From contig KV908457.1 in assembly GCA_002005505.1 (NCBI GenBank), positions 198,860-228,859 on the forward strand: a stretch of DNA of 30,000 nt, written 5' to 3'. Source of the DNA: Botryococcus braunii (Eukaryota > Chlorophyta > Trebouxiophyceae). Both the position numbers and the translations under genes were made by a program. Below, one piece after another: positions 1 through 8,990 of this stretch. The notes beneath the pieces were generated by a model. It was not told where the DNA came from, made no database searches, and saw nothing but the letters and a program-made list of their open reading frames with translations. How positions within the stretch are numbered: the stretch's first letter is position 1; the number at the start of each line of letters is the position of its first letter.

Positions 1-2543
1 ACCTCAAGAGGCAGCGGAGATGAGCTGCCCAAGATTATCCCAACAAATGTCAAGGTACACATAAAACTGAAGGAACGGGGGACAAATATTATTGTTTGGA
101 AGAATGCATTTTTGGCAGCAAATGAGTCAAAAGGGTCTTTGCCTGCCATCCTGGAGGCTATGCCTGGTACAGCACATGACGCAGCCGCAATGTTACTGAT
201 TTATGAGTCAGTCCCAGAGGAATGGCTGGGACCTCTGTCTAATCTGCCCTCTGCTTATGATGCATATGAGTTCATCTGCAGAAAGTTTATTGGTGGATAT
301 AATATCGAGGCCAATGCAGATTGGCTCCAAGAAATGAGCCAGGGAATGAAACATGACGAGACGATTTCGCAATATGTCAACAGAATGATCAACCTGAAGG
401 CATGCCTTGACAGGAACAACCATGCTCTACTGGATGCACACGTTGCAACCCAGATTGTGCAGGGCTTGCCTGATGCAGCTAAAGAGCCAGGAATGATCAC
501 AACTGCTGCAGCACAACCCCTGGAGAAGCTGGCTGGACTTCTGCGCAACACAGCAGCTGCAGTGGGTTTTGATGAATATGCTCCTCGCCAACCAAGGGTT
601 TTGGCTCTTGGACAAGGCTCCAGTGGAGCCAATACCCCACCAGCTGCCAGTGCAGTCCATCAGCAGGCCCAACCAACTGTCTCTGAGGCCAAGTCCGAGA
701 CTAAGGGCATCTGCAACTACTGCAATAAGAAGGGGCATTACTGGAGGGACTGTCGAAAGAGGAAGCGGGACGAGGAGACCCAACGGAACGTAGTGGCAGC
801 GGTCCAACAATTGCAGGGAATGTGGCCACAGGGACCTCCACATATGGGTGGCCCACACCCTCCTGCAGCCCAGCTGGCGCACCCTGGACTGGATGCCTTT
901 CCGGCATGGTTCCAACCCCCAGCTCCCCCACCTCCACCACCTGGAGGTATGCCATACATAATTTCCCTCAACATCCTGAAGACTCCTGTCAGAAATTCGT
1001 CTCTGCAATCCTGGCTGGTGGACAGTGGAGCATCTGTACATCTGGTGAATGATGTGACCCTACTACATAATCCAACTGTGCATGCCAAACCCATCCCATT
1101 ACATCTGGCCACTTCAGATGCCACTGGAGGAATTGTAGCATCAGGCTCTGTCTGCATCCTCAGTCGAGTGGGAGTTCCCCTGTGGATACATCATGTTCAG
1201 TGTGTTCCTTCTGCAACCTCAAACATACTGTCAGTATCTGCAGCATTGCGGGATGGGGCAGTCTTTCGCACAGATGATGTTGGAGCGTTCACTGAAGTCT
1301 GTGGTCCAAACAGCTGGAGGTCTCGGATCAGTGCAGAGAAAGGGCTATTTTATATTCATCAAGTTGTAGCTCTGAGTCCCAGTGTTAACCACAGAAGAAT
1401 TTCAGCTGCTGTGAAGTCCAAAACCCCCACCCAAAACTCACACAACTGTGCCAGACGATACCTCTGGCATAGCAGAATGGGACATCCAGGTGAAACATGG
1501 ATGCAGCGCCTAACCAATGAGGACCTGGTCTCGGGACTTGATACATCCCTATGTCCCTGCTCCAATTGTCCAGTCTACTGTGAAGCATGTATTGAGGGAA
1601 AGACGTCTCGGCCTCCATTTGGAATAAGCAGTAGACCAGCTGTTGAACCACTTGACAGAGTACATATTGACACTGTGGGCCCCATTTTTCCTGCTGCAGT
1701 AACTGGTGAACGTTACTGGGTGACTGCTTTGGATGAGTCATCTCAGTTAAAGGCGGTCCTGCCTGTGAAGTCCAAAGATGCCATCAGTGCTGCTGTGAGG
1801 GACCTCATTCTATACTGGCAGACCCAGAAGAAAACCAAAGTGAAGTGTGTCCGGTGTGACCGTGGAACTGAATTTCTGAATGCCACGTTCAAAGAATTTT
1901 GTGCATCCCAGGGGACTAAATTGGAGACCTCAGCTCCTTACACCCCGCAACAGAATGGAGCGGCTGAAAGAGCCAATCGCACCCTCAAGGAACGTACCAG
2001 GACTCTTCTGGCTTTTGCAGCTGCCAGTCCAACGTTGTGGAAGGAGGCCCTGGAAACTGCATGCACCCTACTGAACATGGGTCCCAGTACCGGGAGGGAC
2101 CGCACGCCATCAGAATTATTTTTTGGCTACAAACCAAATGTAACCCCACTGCGTACCTGGGGTTGCTTGGCCTTTGTGCACATTCCTGATGTCCAGCGCT
2201 CTGTGTTTTCCCCTAAAACTGTGCCAGGGATGCTTACTGGTTACTCAGCCTCCTCCAAAGCCTATCGGATCTATGTGGGAGGGGGTATCTGGAAGGAGAG
2301 CAGAGATGTGGTTTTCGTGGAGCACCTCAGGGGAGCCTCTCGGGTTGGCATGAGCGTTTCCTCAACACAGTCTACAGAGTTTCTGTGTCCTGAGCCCTCT
2401 GCAAGTGACACTCCCCCAGTCTTTCCCGGCACCTCCCCTGGCACAACCAACATCAGCCTTGAGACAGATCTTGATGACCCACACAGTGAGCCTGAGTACC
2501 TGCCAGCCTCCAGCAACCTCCCCACACAGCCTGTCACAGGACC
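1..2543 (+). CDS. Copia gag-protease-integrase, 5' part of an interrupted polyprotein
   Basis: Counting residues from base 1 (no start codon in view), the gag part resembles the UBN2/copia gag family. A CCHC zinc knuckle (C-X2-C-X4-H-X4-C) begins near residue 238. The aspartic protease has D-S-G-A at residue 341. The integrase zinc-binding part shows H490, H495, C527 and C530. The catalytic core has D557, D620 and E656, with 35 residues between the last two (DD35E). A proline/serine-rich stretch follows up to the break at 2543, inside the linker that precedes RT. After 2543 the frame reads into the gypsy LTR and meets a stop at 2596-2598, so the present transcript would give a gag-PR-IN protein with a short LTR-derived tail. 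All visible catalytic residues are present. Confidence 0.92.
2539..2543. repeat. Target-site duplication (left), GGACC
   Basis: These five bases immediately precede the TG of the left gypsy LTR. They recur directly after the CA of the right LTR at 8986-8990. Five base pairs is the usual duplication length for Ty3/gypsy integrases. Confidence 0.95.
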
Positions 2544-3019
2544 TGTGATGGAATGTAGGGATTTCCCGGCATTTCTGGACATTTCCCTTACCCCCTAGCC
2601 TAGGCGCACATGTGGCGCACATGTCGTACGAGCAACGCGAGTACGCACGTGCCTAGCGTCTAGCCTTGGCTTCCTAGCCGTCGAATTCCATTGGATAGTT
2701 ATGGACGTTACTCTCATAGTAGGATTCTAGGATATTTTCTAGATACTATTGTAGAGGTTTGGTGGACTAGTGCGCTACCATTGGAGGAACGTGAACACAC
2801 GATCACGAACCACGGGAAGGAACGGATAGAGACGTAAGCCACGGGAAGACACGCACTCAGGTAATTTGGAAGCTTAGTAGACCACAAGTAGGGAGTGGAA
2901 GCTCCGTGAGGTGGGGGTTACTTGTAATTGGAAAGAGCGTCCAACTTGTCGGCCATCCGGCCTTGTCTCTCTCTCTCTCACAACTTGGAAATTCTCCCTA
3001 ACTTGTGCATTCTACGACA
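2544..3019 (+). repeat. Gypsy 5' LTR
   Basis: This 476-bp repeat opens with TGTGATGG and closes with CTACGACA. Reading it against 8510-8985 base by base shows no mismatch. It carries a CT-rich stretch near its end (2970-2979). It should hold the promoter and polyadenylation signals of the element, but I could not place them with confidence. Confidence 0.96.
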
Positions 3020-3021
3020 TC

Positions 3022-3033
3022 TGGTATCGGCGA
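3022..3033 (+). other. Primer-binding site, initiator tRNA-Met type (imperfect)
   Basis: The bases TGGTATC, two positions after the left LTR, match the start of the standard plant initiator-Met primer site (TGGTATCAGAGC). The following bases (GGCGAG) depart from it in part. Position is exactly as expected for minus-strand priming. The imperfect match leaves the tRNA identity likely but not certain. Confidence 0.7.
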
Positions 3034-3137
3034 GATGCCGAATTGTTCTCTGCAAGTCTTTCGCGTGGTGGAAGGAGGAAAGTCGTAGGAGGGAGATCGT
3101 TCGATGGAAGGTCCTAACTCTCATATGTGGGCCGTAG

Positions 3138-4376
3138 ATGTCACCGCCCTCTTCTGGGAAGTTTAAAAACCTTTCTTCGGAAGAAAGAGAATTTTTGGAA
3201 GCGTTGGAAAGCTCAGGGGAGCTGGTAGAGGACTTGATGGAGGGGGCATCTCGCGATCCGTCGCCCGCTCCGTCCACACCAAAGACAAAGAAGATCAAGT
3301 TGACCAATAAAATAAAGGAGCAGTTATTTTTGGAATTTAAGGAAAAGCTTCTTGCCGAAAGGCAAGTTGGAGGGGATGGGGTGGAGGAGACTCCTCGCCC
3401 TAGTGGACAAGTAAGAGCAACTCCTCCTTCTTTGTTTTCGGGAAAGAGGGGATCTTTTTGCTATTTTGCAAGGAAGTTGGAAGGCTATGCAAAACTAACC
3501 AATGTGCCTGCAGGAAAGTGGGTGGCCTTGGGAGTGCAATTGATGGAAGAAAGACCCACAAAAGTTTGGGACACACATGTAAGGAAACTAGAAAAGGAAG
3601 GGATACATGAGCATACATTGGAATGGAAGGATTTTAAAACTTTTATGGTTAAAAGATATGATTCCACAGACACAGTGGCCATTGCCAGGGCAAAATTAGA
3701 CAAAGTCTTTCAAGGAAATGAGACTGTCGAGAGATATATTGAAAGATTTATGTCTCTCTTAGCAGATGTAGAGGTTGACTATCAAATAGCCATGCAAGAC
3801 CAGTTACATCTTTTTACCAAGGGTCTTAATACTCCTCTCAAACTTGCATGCACTGTGAACCCTGCAACAGGCAGTCCTTTCACTGATCTGGAAGACATTT
3901 GCACTTATGTTGTTAAATATGAGGCAAGTCTCAAAAGCACATATGTGGATGCACAGGGACCCAAGAGGAAGAGGGTCTACACCCAGACACCTCAAGTGGC
4001 AGCAGGAGTGGTGGAACAACAGCCCCCTGCACCACCTTCCTTGGGTTTGGTGGGAGCACCCCCTTTTGGGTCCGGGAGAAAAATTGATTCTAGAACCTCT
4101 ATTCCAAAGGATAGGGAATGCTATTTTTGTCATAAACTAGGCCACGAGTCATGGCAGTGTGTTGCTAAAAAGCAATATCTAGCTGCCAAAGCTCAAGCTA
4201 GTGGGCACACCCCATCAAATTTTCAGCCTGGATTCTATCCGAGGCAAGGAAACAATCAACCAGTGGCAGCACCACTGCAAGGTGTTTCACCTCCCTCACA
4301 CATTGGGCCTAAGGGATTTAACAAGGGAAAACATTGGAAAGGGAAAGGGAAGGGCAAGGGCCCTAAACAAGATTAG
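3138..4376 (+). CDS. Gypsy Gag (nucleocapsid/capsid protein)
   Basis: A 412-residue protein starting at an ATG 119 bp after the LTR. The N-terminus is charged. The middle resembles the retrotransposon gag domain (W-K-D-F and R-Y-I-E-R-F type segments near residues 160-230). A single CCHC zinc knuckle (C-X2-C-X4-H-X4-C) starts near residue 330. The C-terminus is rich in Lys and Gly, as expected for an RNA-binding nucleocapsid. It stops with TAG at 4374-4376, two bases before the pol ATG. Its role is to package the element RNA in a virus-like particle. Confidence 0.92.
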   Translation: MSPPSSGKFKNLSSEEREFLEALESSGELVEDLMEGASRDPSPAPSTPKTKKIKLTNKIKEQLFLEFKEKLLAERQVGGDGVEETPRPSGQVRATPPSLFSGKRGSFCYFARKLEGYAKLTNVPAGKWVALGVQLMEERPTKVWDTHVRKLEKEGIHEHTLEWKDFKTFMVKRYDSTDTVAIARAKLDKVFQGNETVERYIERFMSLLADVEVDYQIAMQDQLHLFTKGLNTPLKLACTVNPATGSPFTDLEDICTYVVKYEASLKSTYVDAQGPKRKRVYTQTPQVAAGVVEQQPPAPPSLGLVGAPPFGSGRKIDSRTSIPKDRECYFCHKLGHESWQCVAKKQYLAAKAQASGHTPSNFQPGFYPRQGNNQPVAAPLQGVSPPSHIGPKGFNKGKHWKGKGKGKGPKQD

Positions 4377-4378
4377 TC

Positions 4379-7300
4379 ATGAATGAAATTTGTTTTTCAT
4401 ATTTAACTTTTCTTGTTCAGAAGTCCTTGGGAAGTTGGAATACACCTCTGATTGTTCCTGGCAAACACAAAGCTGAGACTTGTATTGAATCTTTTCTTGC
4501 TGAACGAAAAGAAAACTCACAAGTCAGTGCATGCTTTGTGATAGGCCAGAAGGTGTGGAAAAGTAGGAGTTTCTTTTTGCGGTTACGCTCTCGCGCAAAC
4601 CTGAAAATTCTTGCTAGGGGCTCAAAAGGGGAATGCTTTTCTTTTCAAGGACAGCAATGTACATTTCCTTTTTCCTTTGTTTTAGCTTATGCAGCACCCA
4701 AAGCATCTTGTCAGTTGGGTTCAACGTCAAGTGCTGCACCTCTTAACCTCACATTTCCTGTCATGGCAAGGGGACAACAATGTAAAGCTTTAATGGACAC
4801 CGGGGCCACACACTCTTTTGTCCGGGAAAAAGTTTTGCAAGGTTTGAGGTATAACAAGAGGACTTCACCCGTCACACTTGCTGATGGGACAGTAACACAC
4901 ACAAATGGGAAAGTGGATTTGAGTGTCCGGTTTGCTCCATCTATCATTACGAGACACTCCTTTCTTGTGTGTGACTCAATAATGGAAGGAATTGACATAA
5001 TTTTGGGACAGGATTGGCTAGCACCACGACATGCTAATGTTAATGTGAGAGCTGGCAAGGCTCATATTAGACACAATAACAAATGGGTCTTGTTAAACAA
5101 ACATGGAAAAGGCTTGGGAAAGAAGTTGGGATGGGGAATCAAATTAGGAAACACCAGGAAAGGGAAACGGGATCATTGGAAAACCTGCTTGTTCAATGTC
5201 ATGGCCAAGGATGAACATGTTGGTTGGGATGAACAGGAAGAGATGCCACCTTTGGTGGATATGGACGACCCCTCGACGGAGTCATCCGGGACTTCCTTAC
5301 ACAACTCTGCGCCGGGGGATACCTCGGGCACGGCCCCGGATATGGAGAGTTGCCTAGAAGTGGAGAAGGAAGTGGAAGAGGAAGAGGAAAGGGGAGAGGA
5401 AAAGGAAGAGGAAGAGGGAGAATCCGAGGTCACCACGGATAAGCCTTCGGACCCTCTAGAGGAAATTTGTGCTAAAAAGCCTGAGCGGCTAGCACACTTG
5501 CTCCGGGAGTACAAGGACATTTTTCCAAATGGGCTACCAGGACTACCCCCACACCGACAAGTCTATCACACTATTAATGTGCAGGAAGGAATAACTCCTC
5601 CAAACCGTCCTGCTTACCGCTTGTCCGTGGAAGAAACTGAGGAATGTGAGCGAACTGTGGATGAACTACTTTCTAAGGGACACATACGCCCCTCATGTTC
5701 ACCATATGCTTCACCGGTCTTGTTTGTGAGGAAGAAGGAGGGCACATACCGAATGGTTATAGACTACAGGGCATTAAATAAAATCACCATTCATGATAGG
5801 TACCCTCTCCCTCGCATAGACGACTTGCTTGATAAACTTAAAGGTGCTAAGATTTTCTCAAGTCTGGACCTCCTCAGTGGTTATCATCAAGTAAGGCTAA
5901 AGGAGGAAGACATTCCTAAAACAGCGTTTCGTACACCCTTTGGGCTGTATGAGTTCTTAGTGCTTCCTTTTGGACTCACCAACGCCCCCGCTACCTTTCA
6001 ACGCCTAATGAATGAAATCTTTCATGATTTCATAAGGGAAGGGTTTGTGGTAGTGTACCTTGACGATGTTCTAATTTTCAGTCGGGATGAAGAGGAGCAT
6101 TATGCTCATCTTCGGAAGGTGTTCCAACGCCTTCGGGAAAAGGAATTGTTTGCAAAACTTGCCAAATGTGAATTCTTATGCTCAGAACTCAAATACCTCG
6201 GGCATATCATTGGCAAGGATGGACTGAAAGTGGACCCCCAAAAGGTGGAGGTAGTCAAGGATTGGCCCACACCCCAAAACGTCACCGACGTGCGTAGATT
6301 TTTGGGGCTTGCAAATTATTTTCGAAAATTTATTCAGGGGTTCAGCTCACTTGCTGCACCTTTGACTAAACTGTCCAGTAGCAAAAGTTCTTGGACTTGG
6401 GGAAAGGAGCAAGATGAGGCCCTTGCGGCTCTCAAGGATGCATTAATACAGGCACCCATACTATCACTGCCAGACCTTCGTAAACCCTTCCAGGTAATTT
6501 GTGATGCGAGTGATTTTGGGGTTGGCGCTGTACTATTGCAGGAAGGTCGAGTCATTGCTTATTACAGTAAGAAGCTCAATAGTGCAGAAAGGAACTATTC
6601 TGCAACTGAGAGGGAGTTACTTGCTGTAGTGTATGCCTTGACTGAATGGAGATGTTATGTCCTAGGGAAACAAGTCACTGTCACCACAGACCATAAGTGT
6701 AACACTTTTCTTCAGCAACAGGTTGGTTTAAGCCCTCGGAGGGCACGGTGGGCTGAGAAGTTGCAGGAGTTCAACATTCTTTGGGTTTCGGAGCCTGGAA
6801 AGACTAACGTTGCGGATGCGTTGTCCAGGAACCCAGTCCTCCAGGGACAGCTCCAGGGACAACAGCAGCGCAACGTCTCCACGGAGCCCAACCCCGGGAA
6901 GGGGACCAATGCAACCTCGATGGATGGGGACGGGAGGGCCCGCTCGGGCTCCATCACCCTCGGGTCTGACGGGTGTGACACCTTCTTGGAATTGTTGAAG
7001 GGTGCTTACGCACATGATTCGTGGTTGGGAACAAGGGCAAATAGGAGAAAAGTTCACTTTACGGACGGGGTTTGGGAATTTGGAAGGGAGGGAAGAAAAT
7101 ATGTGCCTGCATTTTATGAAGTCCGGGATAAGGAAGGTCCAGTTGCTAGGAATCTGCGGCAGGACATATTGAAAGCTTTGCATGAACCTCCTTCTGTTGG
7201 TCATCCAGGCTTTGCGAAGATGTATGATCTAGTGAAGCGGGACTGGTGGTGGCCGGGAATGGCGGAGGATGTGCGGGAGTATGTGAAGTATTGTGATTCA

Positions 7301-8020
7301 TGCCAGCGGGTGAAGGCCTCAAACCAGTTACCCGCAGGACTCTTACACCCTTTACAAATCCCCACAAGGAAATGGCAAAGCATCTCAATGGATTTCATCA
7401 CGGGACTGCCTAAAAGCAAACACGGGCATAACGCAATATGGGTAGTGGTTGACCGGTTGAGCAAATGTGCCCACTTTGCCCCTACCACTACCAATGCAGA
7501 TGCTTATGAAGTTGCTGTTCTGATGAGGGATAAAGTATGGAAGTATCACGGTTTCCCTGAGGAAATTGTTTCGGACCGAGATCCTCGGTTTGTGAATAAT
7601 TTCATGAACACACTTCTAAGTCTGACGGGGTGCAAGCCGGCTCGAACTACGGCATATCATCCTCAGTCAGATGGTCAAACGGAACGGGTGAATAGGATCT
7701 TGGAAGATTTTTTGAAACACTATGTCAAGGATAACCCAAGGGAGTGGGAGGATTACCTTTCAGTGGCGGAATTTGCCTACAACAACTCTTGGCAAACTTC
7801 CCTAAACTCCACACCCTTCAGGTTAACATATGGGCTACTTGGAACCCTTGGCTATGGGCTACTTGGGAACCCTTGGCTATGGGCTACTTGGAACCCTTGG
7901 ATATGGACTACTTGGCATCTTGGGATGGATTTCTTTCTATGTACTATATGTGTACCTTATGTGTACAGTATGTGTACAGTATGGACAATGTATCATAAAG
8001 AAACTGTGTTGTATGGATAG
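4379..8020 (+). CDS. Gypsy Pol (protease, RT, RNase H, integrase), altered C-terminus
   Basis: The ORF encodes 1213 residues. Protease D-T-G is at residues 140-142. A strongly acidic Glu-rich spacer lies near 325-350. RT has the Y-L-D-D active site at 560-563. RNase H has its D-A-S near 709. The integrase zinc finger shows H942, C972 and C975. The core has D1005, D1066 and E1102 (DD35E). After the conserved S-T-P-F segment the frame enters a 24/25-bp tandem repeat at 7829 and ends in low-complexity sequence, so the usual integrase C-terminal domain (GPY/F, with or without a chromodomain) is missing. The frame differs from gag and has an upstream stop at 4364, so the ATG at 4379 is the only sensible start and reinitiation after gag is implied. 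The copy has complete enzymatic cores but probably an impaired integrase. Confidence 0.93.
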   Translation: MNEICFSYLTFLVQKSLGSWNTPLIVPGKHKAETCIESFLAERKENSQVSACFVIGQKVWKSRSFFLRLRSRANLKILARGSKGECFSFQGQQCTFPFSFVLAYAAPKASCQLGSTSSAAPLNLTFPVMARGQQCKALMDTGATHSFVREKVLQGLRYNKRTSPVTLADGTVTHTNGKVDLSVRFAPSIITRHSFLVCDSIMEGIDIILGQDWLAPRHANVNVRAGKAHIRHNNKWVLLNKHGKGLGKKLGWGIKLGNTRKGKRDHWKTCLFNVMAKDEHVGWDEQEEMPPLVDMDDPSTESSGTSLHNSAPGDTSGTAPDMESCLEVEKEVEEEEERGEEKEEEEGESEVTTDKPSDPLEEICAKKPERLAHLLREYKDIFPNGLPGLPPHRQVYHTINVQEGITPPNRPAYRLSVEETEECERTVDELLSKGHIRPSCSPYASPVLFVRKKEGTYRMVIDYRALNKITIHDRYPLPRIDDLLDKLKGAKIFSSLDLLSGYHQVRLKEEDIPKTAFRTPFGLYEFLVLPFGLTNAPATFQRLMNEIFHDFIREGFVVVYLDDVLIFSRDEEEHYAHLRKVFQRLREKELFAKLAKCEFLCSELKYLGHIIGKDGLKVDPQKVEVVKDWPTPQNVTDVRRFLGLANYFRKFIQGFSSLAAPLTKLSSSKSSWTWGKEQDEALAALKDALIQAPILSLPDLRKPFQVICDASDFGVGAVLLQEGRVIAYYSKKLNSAERNYSATERELLAVVYALTEWRCYVLGKQVTVTTDHKCNTFLQQQVGLSPRRARWAEKLQEFNILWVSEPGKTNVADALSRNPVLQGQLQGQQQRNVSTEPNPGKGTNATSMDGDGRARSGSITLGSDGCDTFLELLKGAYAHDSWLGTRANRRKVHFTDGVWEFGREGRKYVPAFYEVRDKEGPVARNLRQDILKALHEPPSVGHPGFAKMYDLVKRDWWWPGMAEDVREYVKYCDSCQRVKASNQLPAGLLHPLQIPTRKWQSISMDFITGLPKSKHGHNAIWVVVDRLSKCAHFAPTTTNADAYEVAVLMRDKVWKYHGFPEEIVSDRDPRFVNNFMNTLLSLTGCKPARTTAYHPQSDGQTERVNRILEDFLKHYVKDNPREWEDYLSVAEFAYNNSWQTSLNSTPFRLTYGLLGTLGYGLLGNPWLWATWNPWIWTTWHLGMDFFLCTICVPYVYSMCTVWTMYHKETVLYG
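7829..7925 (+). repeat. Tandem repeat, 4 copies of a 24/25-bp unit inside pol
   Basis: The unit TATGGGCTACTTGGAACCC-TTGGC is repeated at 7829, 7853 and 7878, with a diverged fourth copy at 7902. The second copy carries one extra G (25 bp), which shifts the reading frame. The block begins exactly where the conserved integrase core sequence stops. Confidence 0.9.
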
Positions 8021-8490
8021 CCACTTTAGGGAAGCATTGTGGACTGAGCTACACCTGTGTCATATTTATCTTGTTCGGATTGTTATCGGTTGTGTCACAA
8101 GCATTGTATTGCTTTAATAAATAATAAATAGGGATGTGTCAATAAAGGCGGACTTGGATAGTTCGAAAGGAATAAGGCGAACGTTCGTCGTAGTTCGCCG
8201 TAATTTATCGTAATTTATCGTAATTATAGTACCGTGTCGTATCGTATCGTACAGTATTGTACTTAGGACTAAAATAAAGCACACCTAATAAATAAATTAA
8301 AAACAAAAAAAAAAATGGACGCTTTAGTCAATTGCTTGGGATGATAGGGGAATAACTTGGAGGCGGGGACCCTAATGTAACCCATTCGGCAAGGGTCTAA
8401 CGGCGCTGGTGGATGGGCCGTTCGGTGACGACCATTCCCTTATAATTGTGGTCTACTGTATGTGTGTATGTGGCTGCATGAGGACATGCA
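8021..8490 (+). other. Non-coding tail of the gypsy element, with AATAAA motifs and an internal A-run
   Basis: No conserved ORF is seen here. AATAAA hexamers occur near 8142, 8273, 8287 and 8291. A run of five A, one C and eleven A lies at 8299-8315, a few bases after the last hexamer. Short repeats of CGTAATTTAT and CGTAT type lie at 8200-8250. The arrangement resembles the 3' end of a polyadenylated transcript embedded in the element. Confidence 0.6.
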
Positions 8491-8509
8491 GGAATTAAGG
8501 GGGGGATGA
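8491..8509 (+). other. Polypurine tract of the gypsy element
   Basis: The segment GGAATTAAGGGGGGGATGA directly abuts the right LTR. This is where plus-strand DNA synthesis is primed in LTR elements. Confidence 0.85.
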
Positions 8510-8985
8510 TGTGATGGAATGTAGGGATTTCCCGGCATTTCTGGACATTTCCCTTACCCCCTAGCCTAGGCGCACATGTGGCGCACATGTCGTACGAGCA
8601 ACGCGAGTACGCACGTGCCTAGCGTCTAGCCTTGGCTTCCTAGCCGTCGAATTCCATTGGATAGTTATGGACGTTACTCTCATAGTAGGATTCTAGGATA
8701 TTTTCTAGATACTATTGTAGAGGTTTGGTGGACTAGTGCGCTACCATTGGAGGAACGTGAACACACGATCACGAACCACGGGAAGGAACGGATAGAGACG
8801 TAAGCCACGGGAAGACACGCACTCAGGTAATTTGGAAGCTTAGTAGACCACAAGTAGGGAGTGGAAGCTCCGTGAGGTGGGGGTTACTTGTAATTGGAAA
8901 GAGCGTCCAACTTGTCGGCCATCCGGCCTTGTCTCTCTCTCTCTCACAACTTGGAAATTCTCCCTAACTTGTGCATTCTACGACA
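8510..8985 (+). repeat. Gypsy 3' LTR
   Basis: A 476-bp repeat that reads identical to 2544-3019, from TGTGATGG to CTACGACA, followed by the second copy of the target duplication. Confidence 0.96.
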
Positions 8986-8990
8986 GGACC
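8986..8990. repeat. Target-site duplication (right), GGACC
   Basis: Second copy of the 5-bp duplication that flanks the gypsy element. The copia sequence resumes directly after it at 8991. Confidence 0.95.

Larger units (their letters stand above)
2544..8985 (+). mobile_element. Complete nested Ty3/gypsy LTR retrotransposon
   Basis: The element is 6442 bp long and inserted in the same orientation as its copia host. It has two 476-bp LTRs (TG...CA), a primer-binding site two bases after the left LTR, a gag ORF, a pol ORF in the order protease, RT, RNase H, integrase, a purine tract abutting the right LTR, and a 5-bp target duplication. I see no difference between the LTRs, so insertion looks recent. 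The integrase lacks its normal C-terminus, and about 480 bp of unusual sequence lies before the right LTR, so the copy may be non-autonomous even though it is young. Confidence 0.96.
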
